Source: Escallonia rubra (Eukaryota > Streptophyta > Magnoliopsida > Escalloniales > Escalloniaceae). Taken from it: a DNA stretch of 64,000 nt. Under the pieces are notes generated by a model. The model was not told the origin of the DNA and searched no databases. It saw only the letters and a list, made by a program, of their open reading frames with translations. The DNA lies in NCBI GenBank assembly GCA_033065855.1, contig JAVXUO010002939.1, forward strand, positions 56,661 through 120,660, in the 5' to 3' direction. Below, piece after piece: positions 1-12,683 of this stretch. The position numbers and the translations under genes are program-made. How positions within the stretch are numbered: position 1 is the first letter of the stretch; every line of letters begins with the position of its first letter.

Positions 1-681
1 TCAATCTAACCCTCCTTTTCCATTATTTATCCAAGATACCTATATATATCTTTCTTTGGTACTTGTTGACCATCCATATTTACTTCGTCCCCCTACTTCC
101 TTCTAGTTTTACTAAAGCTGCATTCCAAGTACTCTTTTTAGTCCAGCTTAACCTAAAGTGTAGGAGTAATGTTGTTATTACGATTTTTCGGTAACTCCTA
201 CGCGTAAATGTTATTACCGTACCTAAAGTCTAGACCTTGCCGATTGGACGAGGATTATTCTCTCTTATCCTCCATAATTAGGGAAATAGATTCAATAACA
301 CTTCTATCAATGCCTTTGTCTTCTGTGTTCCTTGTTCAGAGGTCTCCCTCATGTAGGCAGCCACGCATAACTGCCTACATGAGTGTAAGCTACAACCACG
401 CAATCCACGTTATGTGACTTTAGTTACGAGATTTTCTGTCTTGCATGTTACCGATTTGTCCCCAATCTCCATCTTTTCTGTAATATAATCATCATGCAAC
501 CGTGACTACGTTTTTGACCCCATTGCAAAAACTGCAAATCTCTAGTGTAGTTTTTAATGTCGTATATATTTTGTTAGCTGATGATGATAGAACAATATTG
601 TCCTGGGTTACAACTTCACTTTTGCTTCCTTTTTAAGTTCCAATTTTATCGCTTTTTAATGAGATGCAATATCTTAAGCAG
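1..681 (+). other. Intron sequence of SGF29-like gene
   Basis: AT-rich sequence with no recognisable coding exon, ending in a pyrimidine-poor acceptor ...TTAAGCAG before the exon at 682. The upstream donor is outside the window. The following intron (736-3564) is equally featureless apart from a run of 15 C at 3483-3497. Confidence 0.6.
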
Positions 682-3600
682 ATTTGAGGTTCTTGATGAG
701 GAACCAGGTGATGATGAAGAGGCCAGTGGCCAGAGGTAGCATTTGTTTATGCCTATTTAAATTGCTGTGCAATTGACGTCTGTCTCTCAGTTATCCTTTG
801 GTCATCTTACATTTCTCATACTTGTACCGGTAGAGTGTGCAGCATATATGCATGCAGCACATATCTCAAAAAAATTAATCTTTGATTGAGGTTCTTTTTG
901 TCGAATATACAACAAAAGTTTTACTGCGTTTAAAGTTGCTTGTTTCTTATTCTGTTTTGGTCATGCAAAAAGCGCCCTGGAATCAATTAAATCATTGTTG
1001 GTCTTTTCACATGCACTCAAGTATGCAGTTTGAACTGTGGGTGCAAGTCGAAGTCTTTCACTTCTCAAAATTCAAAACATAGCACATTCTTAGGCAGTCA
1101 GATGACTCGTTTTGAACTTTTCCATTTTCCACTCTGTGAATAGTGTGTTCTGTGTTGTTGGATCCTTGATAGCGTCACTTCACTCCTTTGATAGCTAGTA
1201 AATGTTATGCACGTCATTTCACGAGGGTTAAATGCATGTAAGATGCCACTTGGATTGGCAAATATGCATGTAAAAGTTCAAACCTCGATGATTGGCAAAT
1301 ATGCGTTCTATTGCGTGTTATTTAATTCGTTCAGAAAACATAAGTTCGAGACCGACTATTTACCGCTTTAACTAGAATTTTTTACAGCAATATATGTTAC
1401 AAGTTGCCAGATAACTTCTAGCCGATTGTACGAAAGTAATAAGTTAAGATGGTCTCTGACCACTGAATTGTGAGTTGATCTATAAAAACCAAATATAAGT
1501 AATTAAAGTGAATTTATCAACAGAAATGGAAACATAAAGTAACCAAAACGGAATCAAAACAACGATGATGCATGATCAAGGAAACGAGATTATGAGATTC
1601 TGCCACGGCCACATGTTGAAATGGAAAATAATGAGTTACACTAATCACAAAGATGGAGCATACAAGAACACTTGAAGGGAGTAGAAGGAAGAAAAGGCAA
1701 TCAGAGATACAAGATGAGGTGTCTAAACCAAAACTCTTACTCGCCTTAGGTGCTGAAGCTAGAAGTAGGGTCGGAAAATCCACGACATCACAACATGGAC
1801 AACTTACACTAAATCTGTAGAAGTGTTCATTTTGAAGATATAATAGCCCCTTGGAAAAGATACATATACATAGGCATCATATCTGTAATATTTGGAATTG
1901 GGCTTATAGCTTTATACACACGTTAACCTTATAAAGTCTCTTGGAATATAGGAATTTTATCCTAATTATAGTGCTGAATAATTACTTCTTATGTTATCTG
2001 AGTCTTCAAGTGCATTTCACTTTAGCCACTTCAATATCGTTTATAACATATTTTAAGATCTTTTTTGGAAGTTTTTACTTATTTTTCTAAAAGTATGTCA
2101 AAGTAAAGAAATCATCAGATGATTAAAAATGACCGTTTACCGCCTTCTTTTTTATCAATCTTTGCAATACCATGTAAATTAAAGAACGGCCGGGCAGTCG
2201 ATATTCAGATTCTATTATGTGATTTTAAGAAAAGCCTCGAAAAGGGTTGGTTTCTCGTTTGCGTTTGTTTCGCTTCCTTTACCAGCCACTTGATGTCAAT
2301 ATTCTGCGGGTTAGGCATAACAAGATTCTGTTATTTAGGTTTTTAAAGGCCTTACTTATGACGATGGCGTTGCTGCAGTATATGCTGACAATCATTAGTT
2401 TTCCCTTTTGTAAGAAAATTTATTAGGTTACACTGGTTTCCTTAAACTCTCCAGCAATTAGGCCTTATTTTCACATTTACTTCGCTCGCGCGAGGGGTGG
2501 TGAGTCCTGTAGTTTTGGCTGTGACGACAGAAGGGTTTTAGAACATGAGATTTGAGTAATGGCGAGCACAGCTGGTACAAGTAAGAGATGCTCAAAGTTC
2601 CCATTGTTTACTTACAAGTTATTTCCTCAATTGAATTAGGGGTTTGTTTCATGATTTTTTTTTGAAGAATGTTGTGAATACAAGTGACTGCTATGTCAGG
2701 GAGACTTTGGTTAACCTTAATGATGAACTAATTCACCCTTAAATAATTGTCTCTTAATCTAGAATCTCTATTGGTCATATTTTGTTACGACTGTTCAACA
2801 ATTAACGAGATACTGGAATTATGTATTGAAAACTTTAGAAAAATAGTGTCCAAACATACTAATAGCTGATATGTTGAGACGTTACAAAAAACACAGATTT
2901 CATAGGTAACATAAAAAATGTGATGTCAGGTATTATATTGGGATGTACTCGCGTATCTGCTTAAAATATGCACGTGCCTTTGATAGTTGAATCTTAGTTA
3001 TAGAAGATTACCAAAGGAAGAAACTTCAGAAAGTGTATAAGAAATTAAGAATGAATTATGAGTGTTCAAAAGATTGGTCGTATATCATAAGAATCTGTAA
3101 TTTCTATTTGCATACTAGTACTTATCTTTTATTAACACGTCATATCATTGACTTGTGTAACTGAGATACTGATAGCTGTGCCGGGGTGTTCAAATTTAGT
3201 CGATCTCTTATTTTCATGCTTGTTTCCCTTTTCCTTATTCGTTTCCAGATCTTTTCGTGATCCTATATGAACCTTCGTTATTGGGTTGAACATGTGACTT
3301 TCACCTTACATGCCAACTACGCACACCAATTTCGTTACATGAAACGGTCATGGTGAAATGTATATCTATTTATTCATGTTTTCACAAAATGGCAAAACAC
3401 TCTTTTCCCCGAGGAAAATGCCCAATTCTCCTTTGTGGCTTCAGACCTCGCATAATTTTTTTTCCCCTTGAGATTTTAGCTTCCCCCCCCCCCCCCCAAT
3501 TTTTTAGATTTTTTGATCTTCTATACTTTGTCTAACCTTTGGAGAGATTATACTGCTTTTTCAGAAAGTACAAGCTGCCTATGTCACATATCATTCCTTT

Positions 3601-4251
3601 CCCTAAGCAAACTGATCCCACTGGTGCTCAAGATTTTCCTCCTGGAAGACATGTTTTGGCAGTCTATCCAGGAACAACTGCATTATATAAAGCAACTGTA
3701 GTCATGGCTCGCAAGGTAACTGAGTTCTAATTGTCGATCATTTGCTGCGTTCCCCGTCATTTGAAGTCAATTATGTAAGTTTGTAACTAACTACAAGTTC
3801 CATTGGGCATGCCTTGATGTTCTGGATATGTTACAACTTCGGCAGAGGAAGACAGACGAGTAAGTAGCATTCCTTCTAGTTATTCTGATAAAAGCACGTG
3901 AGGAAAAAGTGTTTTGAAGTGCTTTATGTGGACGGGGACTCGTAGGAATGTGCACGTGCTTTATACTCGAGTAATCTAGTTTAGTTTCTAATTTGGAAAT
4001 AGAGATTCTACCAAATATTTTTTTTTGGAAATAGATGATTATAACGCAGTTAGATACCTTCCACGAGGTTTCCAAATGCCTCTTTTCTTATGGAGTCGAA
4101 ATTTACATCCCAATATTTTTTTGTTGAAAGATGCTTTTGGTTGGACAGATACGTGTTGGAATTTGACGACGATGAGGAAGATGGATCCTTGCCTCAGAGG
4201 CTTGTACCCTTCCACAGGGTGGTTGCTCTACCGGAGGGTCATCGCCAGTGA
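682..4251 (+). CDS. SGF29: SGF29-like SAGA subunit, 3' exons (partial)
   Basis: SGF29 belongs to the histone acetyltransferase module of SAGA and binds H3K4me2/3 through a C-terminal tandem Tudor domain. The window holds the last four exons: 682-735, 3565-3715, 3846-3859 and 4149-4251 (stop TGA 4249-4251). Phases agree across all junctions. The encoded stretch is FEVLDEEPGDDEEASGQR, then YKLPMSHIIPFPK, PPGRHVLAVYPGTTALYKAT, RKTDEYVLEFDDDEEDG and ending PFHRVVALPEGHRQ; these are hallmark SGF29 Tudor segments, including the F/YKAT and acidic FDDDEEDG motifs. The third of these exons is only 14 nt. The intron 736-3564 is 2.8 kb. Earlier exons lie upstream of the window; 1-681 reads as intron, as no exon coding the expected preceding segment is visible. 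Identification is from family knowledge, not a search. Confidence 0.9.
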
Positions 4252-4578
4252 AGGGATGTTGGTCACAGCTGTTTCGACGTGTATATACCCGAAATAGGTG
4301 AGCAGACCTTTCAAGAGGACCACGTACCCTATGTATCTTGTCTGGTCTTTGGAGGTTGATAATGTTCCCGTAATGTAAATTTTAACTTAATTTTATGATG
4401 TCGACGGTGACGCAAAGCTGTGCATAGAGTTGTTCTTTGTGGCATAGGAATGAAGTCACCCGAACTCCATAAATCAGATTATATGAAAGCAGTAGTTTGC
4501 TAAAGTTGTTTGATGTACAGTTCTGGATATATACCCTATTTAGTGGGAGAAATTGAATTTGGTAGCAAACCATGCAGC

Positions 4579-5184
4579 TTAGGGGTGAGCACCAAACCGT
4601 TCGAACCGATTCGAATCGCTCAAACCGATCAAACCGAACCAATTCAATCCGAAACGTCAAAAGATCTTAACGGTTTGGTTTCACATTTTTCAAATCGACC
4701 TTAGTTTGGTTTGGTTCACGGTTCACATTTTTAAACCGATTCTAAACCGAACCGAATCGACCTATGATATTTAATTTATTTTTAGTAACATTTCATTAAT
4801 AATTACACATATAAGACACTAAGCAACTTCAAATAAATAAATCTTGAAAGTTAAAGAAACGAAAATATTAACAACACTTACAAATAAAAATTTTGTGATC
4901 AATATCTAGTTTATATTTACTCATTTTTTCTCATTCATCAATGAGAACTTATATATCGAATGAGACAAGGTTATATACAATTTAGAAAAAATATAACTTC
5001 AATTAGTAGAGTGCAAATGAACAATGTCTTTAAATGGGTAAACCGATCCAAAACGACTAAGCCGAATTGTTTAAACCGACCAAACCAATGGTGTTTGGTT
5101 TGGTTCGGTTCACAAATTTTCAAACCGAGGAGTAACGGTTCGGTTTGCGGTTTGACCCCCAAACCGAACCGTGTTCACCCCTAA
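4579..5184. mobile_element. MITE-like element rich in AACCGAACC motifs
   Basis: The segment begins TTAGGGGTGAGCAC and ends in the inverse complement GTGTTCACCCCTAA, giving a 14-bp terminal inverted repeat with one mismatch; TTA/TAA at the outer edges could be a 3-bp target duplication. Both subterminal regions are packed with variants of AACCGAACC / GGTTCGGTTT in opposite orientation, so each end can fold on the other. About 606 bp, no transposase. The superfamily is not certain: TTA/TAA would fit a Harbinger/Tourist-type MITE. Confidence 0.65.
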
Positions 5185-6305
5185 TGCTATTGCCAAATGT
5201 CATATATGTTAAGGAGCATTTGCATCTCCAAACATTTCGTATTTGTGATTACGCCCTTCAACTTCACATATTCCGGAACTATCTCTGCCAGAATATGCTC
5301 CTTTCTATCGGAGAATACATGCCCCCTCTTTTTGTGGTTGCCCCCTTCCATATCATCGCCACCGAAGGGGTAGAGATTGGGGCTACAAATTTGGGTTGTG
5401 TTGGTGACAAGCGGCGGTGTGCAATGGTGCATCGTGGTTTAGACGAAGATCTGGATGGCCGTTGCCCCTTGGTAACGCGCGCGCTTGTACGACTGTGCGC
5501 TGTTGCGTGGAGGAAGATGGGGTGCGGTGGGCTGCGATTGTGGGTTGTTTTGTGAAGATAATGGTGGTAGGTTTTATGGTGAAGGTGACGGTAGTGGTAG
5601 GTTGCGGTGGTGACGAAGGTGGAGGGGTCAAAACAAAAAATGTATGTATTTAGTGGGTTATTGAAGTACAAAATAAGGACACATGACAACTTTTTAGGCC
5701 GATTTGCTAACATGGTTTGCTGTCAAATTTCTCGGATAACCCAATAAATCGTATTTGTCATTTAGTTTTAACCTTGATAGCCATGCTCCAAGTTTGAAAG
5801 CGCGCGCGCAACCCCCCCCCCCCAACCCCCAATACTAAAGATGCCTTCATAGCCGAATTTAAATCTTTAGTGCAAGTTTTTGCTTTCTTAGTTATAAGAG
5901 TAAAAGTGTTACGATAAAAGAAAACCAAAAGTAGGAGGATGGGGTCCGAGATCAAAAACATTTTATTTTTCTCCTTTTTATGGTGCTGTACTCATGATTG
6001 CATTCATGGTTGTTTACAAATCTTGTAAGTTTTTGTCACCATTCTATTCTCGTCTCTTAATTTATGACAAGTGCCTATAAAAGCGTCACTAAAGCTACAG
6101 TTCAAGTGACTAGAAGGTGAAGGTAAATTTCAACTTCCATCTTTATAATCAATTTCTTTAGGGGGTGCAACTATGCATATGACGGTGCAAATATATGTAA
6201 ACAAAACTGGGAATAGAGCTTTAGAAGTTACTTTTGTAGCGTAAAAAAATAATTTTCTAGACAACGAAACAAGAGAGATAATTTTCTTTCTACTTTTCTT
6301 CTATA
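5185..6305. other. Intergenic, no gene recognised
   Basis: Mixed composition. A GC-rich patch (about 5340-5630) is open in several frames on both strands but matches nothing I recognise. A (CG)n run followed by 12 C occurs at 5801-5823. Confidence 0.5.
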
Positions 6306-6314
6306 AGACTATTA

Positions 6315-7066
6315 GGGTCAATTGCATTTGGCACCCCCAAATTTTCACGTGGTAGCACTCTGCACCACAAAGTTATTTTTAACTATCTCTCACCCCAAAC
6401 TTATATAAGTGTGGCTCCCAACACCCTCCGTCCAAATTCCGAACAAAAAGAATTAATCGGCTGAACTTAGGGGGGCATTTATGGAATATCAAGTAAATGA
6501 AAACTTAATCTCTATCACCCCTTTGCACCGGCGCCCCACCCTCTGCCGGCACCGCCCCTTCCCACCCGTCGGCAACGCCGACTCCCTATCTTTCTTTCTG
6601 CCTTCTTCTTCTCTTCCCCTGAGCCCCACGGTCGCAACAGCCCCGCCGCCCTTCCTTCGGCCTCACGTCGGCACCTTGCAATGTCCCTTCCCTCGTCAGT
6701 GACGCCGATCCCCCTTCTTCCTTCTTCTTCTCTCCCCCGTCTCCCTCGGCCGCAACAGCCCTTGCCCCGTCGCCCCTCCTGTAACATCTCAAACCAACGC
6801 CTCACTCTCCGCTGGCAGTGCCCCTCCCCCCGTCGGCAATGCCGATCGCCCTTTTCCTTCATTCTTTTTCTCTTTAGTTGTTATGACCAAAATGCCCTCC
6901 TTGTTCGAGTTAAATTACTTCTCCAGCGAGGCTGTTGGCCGAAAAATGGACAAAGGGTGTTGGGAGCCACACTTATGAAATGCTAGAGTGGCAGATAGCT
7001 AAAAATAACTTTGTGGTGCAGAGAGCTACCGCGTGAAAATTTGGGATTGCCTAATGCAATTGACCC
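6315..7066. mobile_element. Mutator-like element with 9-bp TSD
   Basis: Ends are GGGTCAATTGCATT at the left and its complement at the right; the inverted repeat continues about 120 bp with scattered mismatches. It is flanked by a perfect 9-bp direct repeat AGACTATTA (6306-6314 and 7067-7075), the signature of Mutator superfamily insertion. No transposase is present. The interior (about 6530-6880) is GC- and pyrimidine-rich, unlike its AT-rich surroundings, and consists of about three imperfect 110-135-bp repeats. Open frames in it are proline/arginine-rich and not convincing proteins. It could be a Pack-MULE that captured a gene fragment, or a simple MITE with an expanded core. Confidence 0.88.
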
Positions 7067-7075
7067 AGACTATTA

Positions 7076-8782
7076 AGAGAAACTGATTTTTGTTCTTTGC
7101 TTGAAGTCAATGTTGATAATGACTGTGACTAGCGAATATATTTTGTTTTTGTTGTATTTTCTTGATTAAAGAAGTTATACCTTTACATTTTATTTGCCAG
7201 TAACTAACGGCACATAATTAGTTTTAGCACAATAAGGGAGTGGGGATGGCCGGTGGGGGAAGACAATATGACCGGTATGAATATAGTCATCTCTAGACGC
7301 TACAACAACGCTCTTATATATGTTATTCTCACCTTTTATCATTAAAAATAAAATAAAATATAGTCATCAATTTGCTAGAGGTGATCAGATTATACTTGAA
7401 CCCTTGCATAGAACCCTTCCGTGCGCATGCTGCAGCCTAATCAGGACTAGGAGGGAAGACATGGACATAGAGAGGAGAGGGAGAGGGAGAGGAAGAGTCG
7501 TTGACGCACTACATCTATGTTTGTTGCTAAAGAATATGGTGATTATTTGGTGGACTTAAAAGTAATGTAAAAAAGCTATGATGCTTGCTTTTCTTGAATG
7601 TAAGATTTCACTGAAGAATACAGGTGCTACTTACATAGATGTATGGTCAGACAGTATTAAGGCGTGCTAAAGTTAATTTTTTGTGATCCCACCCAATGAC
7701 TGAACCAGTAGAGGCTTCTAGCTTTCAGTACATACTGTGTAGACAATGGAATTAGCTAGTCTGCAAGGGCCTTGTGCCGAAGGATGGGGATAATACAATA
7801 TTGTCAGGTTGTGTGGTTAAGAATGATATCAAGAATGGGAGTGCCTTTTCACGTGTAAGCAACTTTCTTAGTGGCATTTCAGGTGGACACAGTTTATGGG
7901 TTGACCGTGATAAGGTTAAAGCAACTCATGAAATGAAATGACTGAAGTGAATTCAGTTGTTTCTTGTTGATTAGAAATGACAGATTTGATTTAATCTCTA
8001 GCTGATTTGGTGGATACCACTTACTGAGGTTCTAATAATCGTAGGACAAGTAGATGGCCAGTCACTACATGCTTGGGTCTCATCCCGGTTTAGGTGAAAT
8101 GCGATGAAGGTGCTCTTTGGTGATGGAGATGAGCACTAAAGCATGCTTCTTCCCTTTTTTGTAGAGTTGTCCACAAGTTTAAGAACAGTGGACATGTTTT
8201 TCTAGAAATGAAAGTTTCCGTCTTTCCGTACTTGGTGATACAAACTGACATGGATCAAGCTCTGTTTTGAACCCACTTGCTCATTCTTTAAGTTTTGGCT
8301 TTTCTAACTGACATGGAAGATCATACATAGCTCTTCATGCTTGCACAGTAACCTCAGATCGCTTTGTTTCTTCATATCGAGTGTTGAGGAATATGAAGGA
8401 AAATACTCAGCGCCCTATGTGGGTTTGACCCAAAGATCCACGCTCTTCCCCGCTAGTTGAATTGCTAATTTTCCCCTTGTGATTGATTGAAGTGGCACTC
8501 TAGAGAACTCTACACTCCAGTAGTTTCAAGATAAGTCCCAAACTTATTAATCCACTGGACACTATATTACATGGACAGCCAACTCCATTAGTCAACCCGT
8601 TTATGATTTCATGTCTACAAATGGCATTGAACTTTGGTGCAGCTATTAAGAAAGAGATTTGGTAATACTTCAAAATATTAGCAGTACTTTAGCTAGTAGA
8701 ATACCCTTTATTGCTAATTCCTGTTGTACATTTGATGTGTTTGTATAATCTGAATAGTGTTCGCAGAGGTCAGATGAACTTG
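7076..8782. other. Intergenic, downstream of GDSL gene 1
   Basis: No coding region, RNA gene or bounded repeat recognised. The part next to 8783 should contain the 3' UTR of the minus-strand GDSL gene. Confidence 0.5.
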
Positions 8783-10681
8783 TTAGCGAGGACAGGCTTG
8801 AGAAATTGGAATTGGTGGGTCTGACAGAGAGCCGTTTACTACATAATTTGTAATCCAAAGATTTGCAGCCTCAGTATAGTGCACACCATCCCAGCTGATG
8901 ACTGTCGAAGGATCTTCACAAGAGCCAGCATATACTTCAGTACCATTTATATTCGCTCGTTGTCCACACCCGACACGAGTACCATTCCCGTAATGCCCAC
9001 AGCAGATCTTGAACGGGTCTTCAAATCCTGCAATACACGCTGTTGCATAAGTTCACTAGAATACCTGAACTCAAAATGGACTGCCACAAGGAGCTAGTTA
9101 CTTTTTTGTTCTGTGTCAACAAACAAGTTTGGAAACGATGTTGCTTATCATACAAAATAGGCTTTGCTAGCTGCTTATCCTGGCTGAGACTTCACCTGCC
9201 AAGATCTTTTCCCTACATGTCGAGTCATAACTGGAAAGCAGCTGGAAAATTTACCCAGAGGACTAGGCTCTTTTTCCGCTCACTAGCTGTGTTATAAGCA
9301 AACAAAGAGTAAATGGAGTACATTGTTGGATCTCGTTTTAAAGTATGATGTACTGATTATTACTTGGCTCCAAAGTCGAAAGTGATGCATGAAAATAGTC
9401 GTACAAAACCTGGAATGAATATGCAAAGAATTAACTAAGCATGTGTCACCTTGATTCTTTGCATTGCTGATTAATTCATATTTTGCAGAGTACATATCCA
9501 CATATATTAGTGCAGCTTGTGAAAGCTCAGTTCTTAGTTGGATCACTTTATCCTTAAGCTGCTTGTTGAACTCAATAGTCAGTTCATTCTGATACTTGAT
9601 GCATCCATGTTCATCGAGATACCCCGGCGCTGGATCACGGACATTGACAACCCCTACTGGCAAGCAGCCGATGGGGCCTGTATTGTGTATCCAGAATGCC
9701 CTTGCTCCTTTTTGATAAAGTTGCTGTCAGATTTCATCAAACTTGATTACCACAAAGTGTTTGATGATGTACTCTGGTTCGATAGAATGCTAACAACTTA
9801 CTTGGACTGCTGCTGCTAACTGGTTTACTATGTCTAGTATGGATGCTGCAATTTGTTCATTGCTCATTTGTCGGAAACCAGCAGCAAGATCATTTTGCCC
9901 AATGTCAAGAGTGTAAAGAGCCTTTGAGAATTCCTCGGGTACCGGGAGATTGCTCCTATCTGATGGTCCCTTGGCTGAAGAAGACGGCATAAGTATACAT
10001 GCATGTAACCCTGGTGTTTCAAGTAAGAAAGTGTGTACGTGTGTGAGAGAGAGGGAGTACACACACAGAGATATAATTACAAACGCTTAATTTTTTTTTT
10101 TTATGAGTGTGGAAATTACTCTGATTGTAGAAATAGGTTGTTCGCGCTTTGAACTGATCAAAATGCTTGACTTGGATATCGAGAGAGAACGGGCTCACAT
10201 TATGCAAGAACCATGATTCATTCTGCCGCCTAATGGTCGACCCTCCTGTTGCGAAATTTGCTCCATGCGTGAAATTGGTGTGGATCGAATCCAGGTACGC
10301 GCTCAAGTATGGTAGTCCAAGGCGCTCAGCTTCATGACAAAAATGTAACTCAGATATGAGTGGTGAAATTAATTACTTCATGTCTTTATGTCCATCAAAG
10401 TACTAGTACTTCATGTGTATACATTTAGCTCTCTTACCAATGAAGTCTATGATAAGGCGCCCATCACTAGCCCTTCCTGCCGGCCTGCGGAAGAATGTCT
10501 CTCCGTAGGGTTCTCCCGCTGGGTAAAATGCTGCTGATATTCCCCCAGTGTCTGAGTTTGAGTCCCCAAAGTTGTAAATTGCTGGTATAGCACACACTGG
10601 TAAAGCCATCACTTCTGCACTTCTCACCCTCAAAACAAATGATACTAAAATCCCTGCAACCAAGAGTACTAGGTACTCCAT
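8783..10681 (-). CDS. GDSL esterase/lipase, copy 1
   Basis: Secreted SGNH/GDSL-family hydrolase acting on ester substrates; the natural substrate cannot be told from sequence. Coding exons on the minus strand are 10438-10681, 10120-10329, 9802-9974, 9450-9723 and 8783-9027 (TAA 8783-8785), giving 381 aa, normal for the plant family. The start [15 protein letters not shown] opens a hydrophobic signal peptide; an upstream in-frame ATG would place charged residues before it and is less likely. Block I is [12 protein letters not shown] with the nucleophile Ser, block II includes [10 protein letters not shown], the oxyanion Asn lies in DIGQND, and block V is [12 protein letters not shown] with the catalytic Asp and His. 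Phases are 1,1,0,1. All catalytic residues are kept, so it is probably functional. A paralogue with the same exon plan lies at 16518-18272. Confidence 0.93.
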
Positions 10682-10745
10682 TGCTGGTGTTGAATTGGTA
10701 TAGCTATTATGTGGTATGCGTGCCAAACACTTCACTCACCCACTA

Positions 10746-10754
10746 ATTTATAAG
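10746..10754 (-). promoter_or_regulatory. Possible TATA box of GDSL gene 1
   Basis: Minus-strand CTTATAAAT lies about 65-75 bp upstream of the chosen ATG. Spacing suits a short 5' UTR. Motif match only. Confidence 0.4.
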
Positions 10755-10821
10755 GGTGATTGTCTGAAGTGCTTAATGATAATGATTCAAGAAAGAGTTA
10801 CTTTTTTTCTTTTTTTGGTTT

Positions 10822-10882
10822 TGTGTGTGTGTGTGTGTGGGTGGGGGAGGGGGAGGGGCAGGGGGGAGGGGGAGGGAGAGGG
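10822..10882 (+). repeat. (GT)n followed by G/A-rich low complexity
   Basis: A GT dinucleotide run passes into GGGGGAG-type purine sequence, just upstream of GDSL gene 1. Simple-sequence DNA with no coding content. Confidence 0.8.
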
Positions 10883-12121
10883 GGTGAACGTTTCTTAAAC
10901 TTTTATTCGTGTATCTGCACGATGTATAACATTTTAAAGCACGGTTGCAGTAAGTTCATTTGCGGCAACCAGAAATCCTAGCCCAAAGATTTGGCAGGGG
11001 CCATGTCCCCCTTCCTTGACTATGTTAATTATGATTTTTAAACTAAAGAAGTCACATCCTTGACTGATTTATGATCCTTCCTAGTTGAAAGACTAATAAA
11101 TTGGCATTCCTTCTGAATCCAGCAACAAATACTTCCTATTTTGATTTCTTCTCTTGCTTTGGATGAAGATCTTACCTTTTGTTATCACCCTCTTCAAATG
11201 GAATATGAAAAAAACCTCTTATTCAGATCTTTAGTTGGAAAATAGATCTTTATTTTGGCTCATAAATTAACGGCATTTATGTAAATTATTGACTCACAAG
11301 ATGAATATCAGTACGGAATATTGTGCATATCAATACCGAACGCGGTCCCCTCGATAAAATTGTTTCCTGTTTCTCTCAAAGCTGGTAAAAGGGTTGCCAC
11401 AAGCTGTGGAGACATGAAATATTAGCCCTCCCCCTTAATTTCCATAGAGAGATGGGATTTTAAGTCATTTGCAATTCTTAAGAAAATTAGAAGGTGTGAT
11501 GCCAAATCGTGTTGCTACGTAGTTTAGCAACAAATAGTCATTTGAGTAGACTGAAAATAGGTGTGTATAAATGGTCTCGCCGCAAAATATTGTTGGAAAT
11601 GAAATGTAATTAGTACTAGTACAGCTGCTGTAATTCTAGTTACAGCAGTAACCCTAGTTACATCAGACGATCCGGATCCGACCATCCAGTCTCTTGCTAA
11701 ACCTGAAGAAGCCAAGCCCAACCTCTTGAACTATTTACGTGTTTCTTAATGCAAATGGCACAATTATATATCATGAAATTTACCAATGTTTTCCGGGGAT
11801 TATTGACAACACAATGACTCTGACATGGAGACCTGGGGATTTAGTCTTGGCTTCGTGCAAGAGAAGACTCCCAATATTCAAAAGCTGTTAGAAGTTCTCG
11901 CAGTCCGAGACTTAGCTTCTGAGGTTCACCTTTGTGAGACAGCCGAGGAAGAGATGAGGGAGAAGTACGGGATTAGTCATTAGCTTGAGGCTGTTGCCAA
12001 GTTCAGCCGAGTGAAGCAAAGGGTAGAAGGGCAAGGCCATCATGGATGCTCATGCCAAAGAGAAGGCGATTTATGGGATGCTTTCCTGTAGGTCTGGTTG
12101 AACTGCTCTGTAATAGCGTAA
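10883..12121. other. Intergenic with possible degraded retroelement
   Basis: Mostly AT-rich and uninformative. About 11820-12080 is more GC-rich and reads like a decayed coding piece with charged residues interrupted by stops. It may belong to an old retrotransposon in which the next element is nested. No named domain can be supported. Confidence 0.35.
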
Positions 12122-12683
12122 TGTCACGGACCGAACTTCCCTAAGTCGAAACCGTGCGGCACTTAGCTAGATCAAGCCCCCGCTTGCTCGCTAAGTCAGC
12201 CTAACTGTAGAGCTGGGCGAAGTTGGAAACAAATATGCAGCGGAACACAAGAGGTTTGGGGAAAGGATTCCCAACACACTACTTGGAGAAAGCTTATAAT
12301 ACTTGAATACAAGAATGTCTTGGATGCCTTGGCCAAGTGAGGCCTTGGCTTTATATACTACTCCACCTCCTGAACAGACGGTGGAGATTACATGCAATCC
12401 TACGGTGTGCATTATCCCTATAGAACTCTCTAGACTATTTACAAGCCTCTCTAGTATTCTAGACTATTCTAGAATATTCTCCTACCTTTCTAGAGCTACC
12501 ATCACTACTCTAGAATATTCACACATGTACAAGATAGAATAGTGTAGAGAAGTCTGGAACCTTTTGGAAGCGTTACCTTCTAATTGCCAAGTAAGCGTCC
12601 ACGAGGCGTCCCCGAAGCGCCGAATGAGCGCCCGCATGGCGTAACCTCTAAAAATCAGCCTCCTTAGCAAACGGTCCGTGACA
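12122..12683. mobile_element. LTR-like segment, possible solo LTR
   Basis: The 562-bp segment begins TGTCACGGACCG and ends CGGTCCGTGACA, so it has the TG...CA termini of an LTR within a longer inverted repeat (TAATGTCACGGACCG). Inside is a TATA-like TTTATATACT and a cluster of CTAGA/TTCTAGA palindromes at about 12430-12500. No clear target duplication is visible and no internal coding region adjoins it. The long terminal inverted repeat leaves a MITE as the alternative. Confidence 0.5.

Noticed and set aside
5145..5713. 136-144-codon open frames on opposite strands
   Set aside because: GC-rich shadow frames; no family features, and the 5' end of one overlaps the MITE.
6481..6986. Proline/serine/arginine-rich open frames on both strands
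   Set aside because: They lie inside the GC-rich core of a Mutator-like element and reflect composition; no domain, no splice logic.
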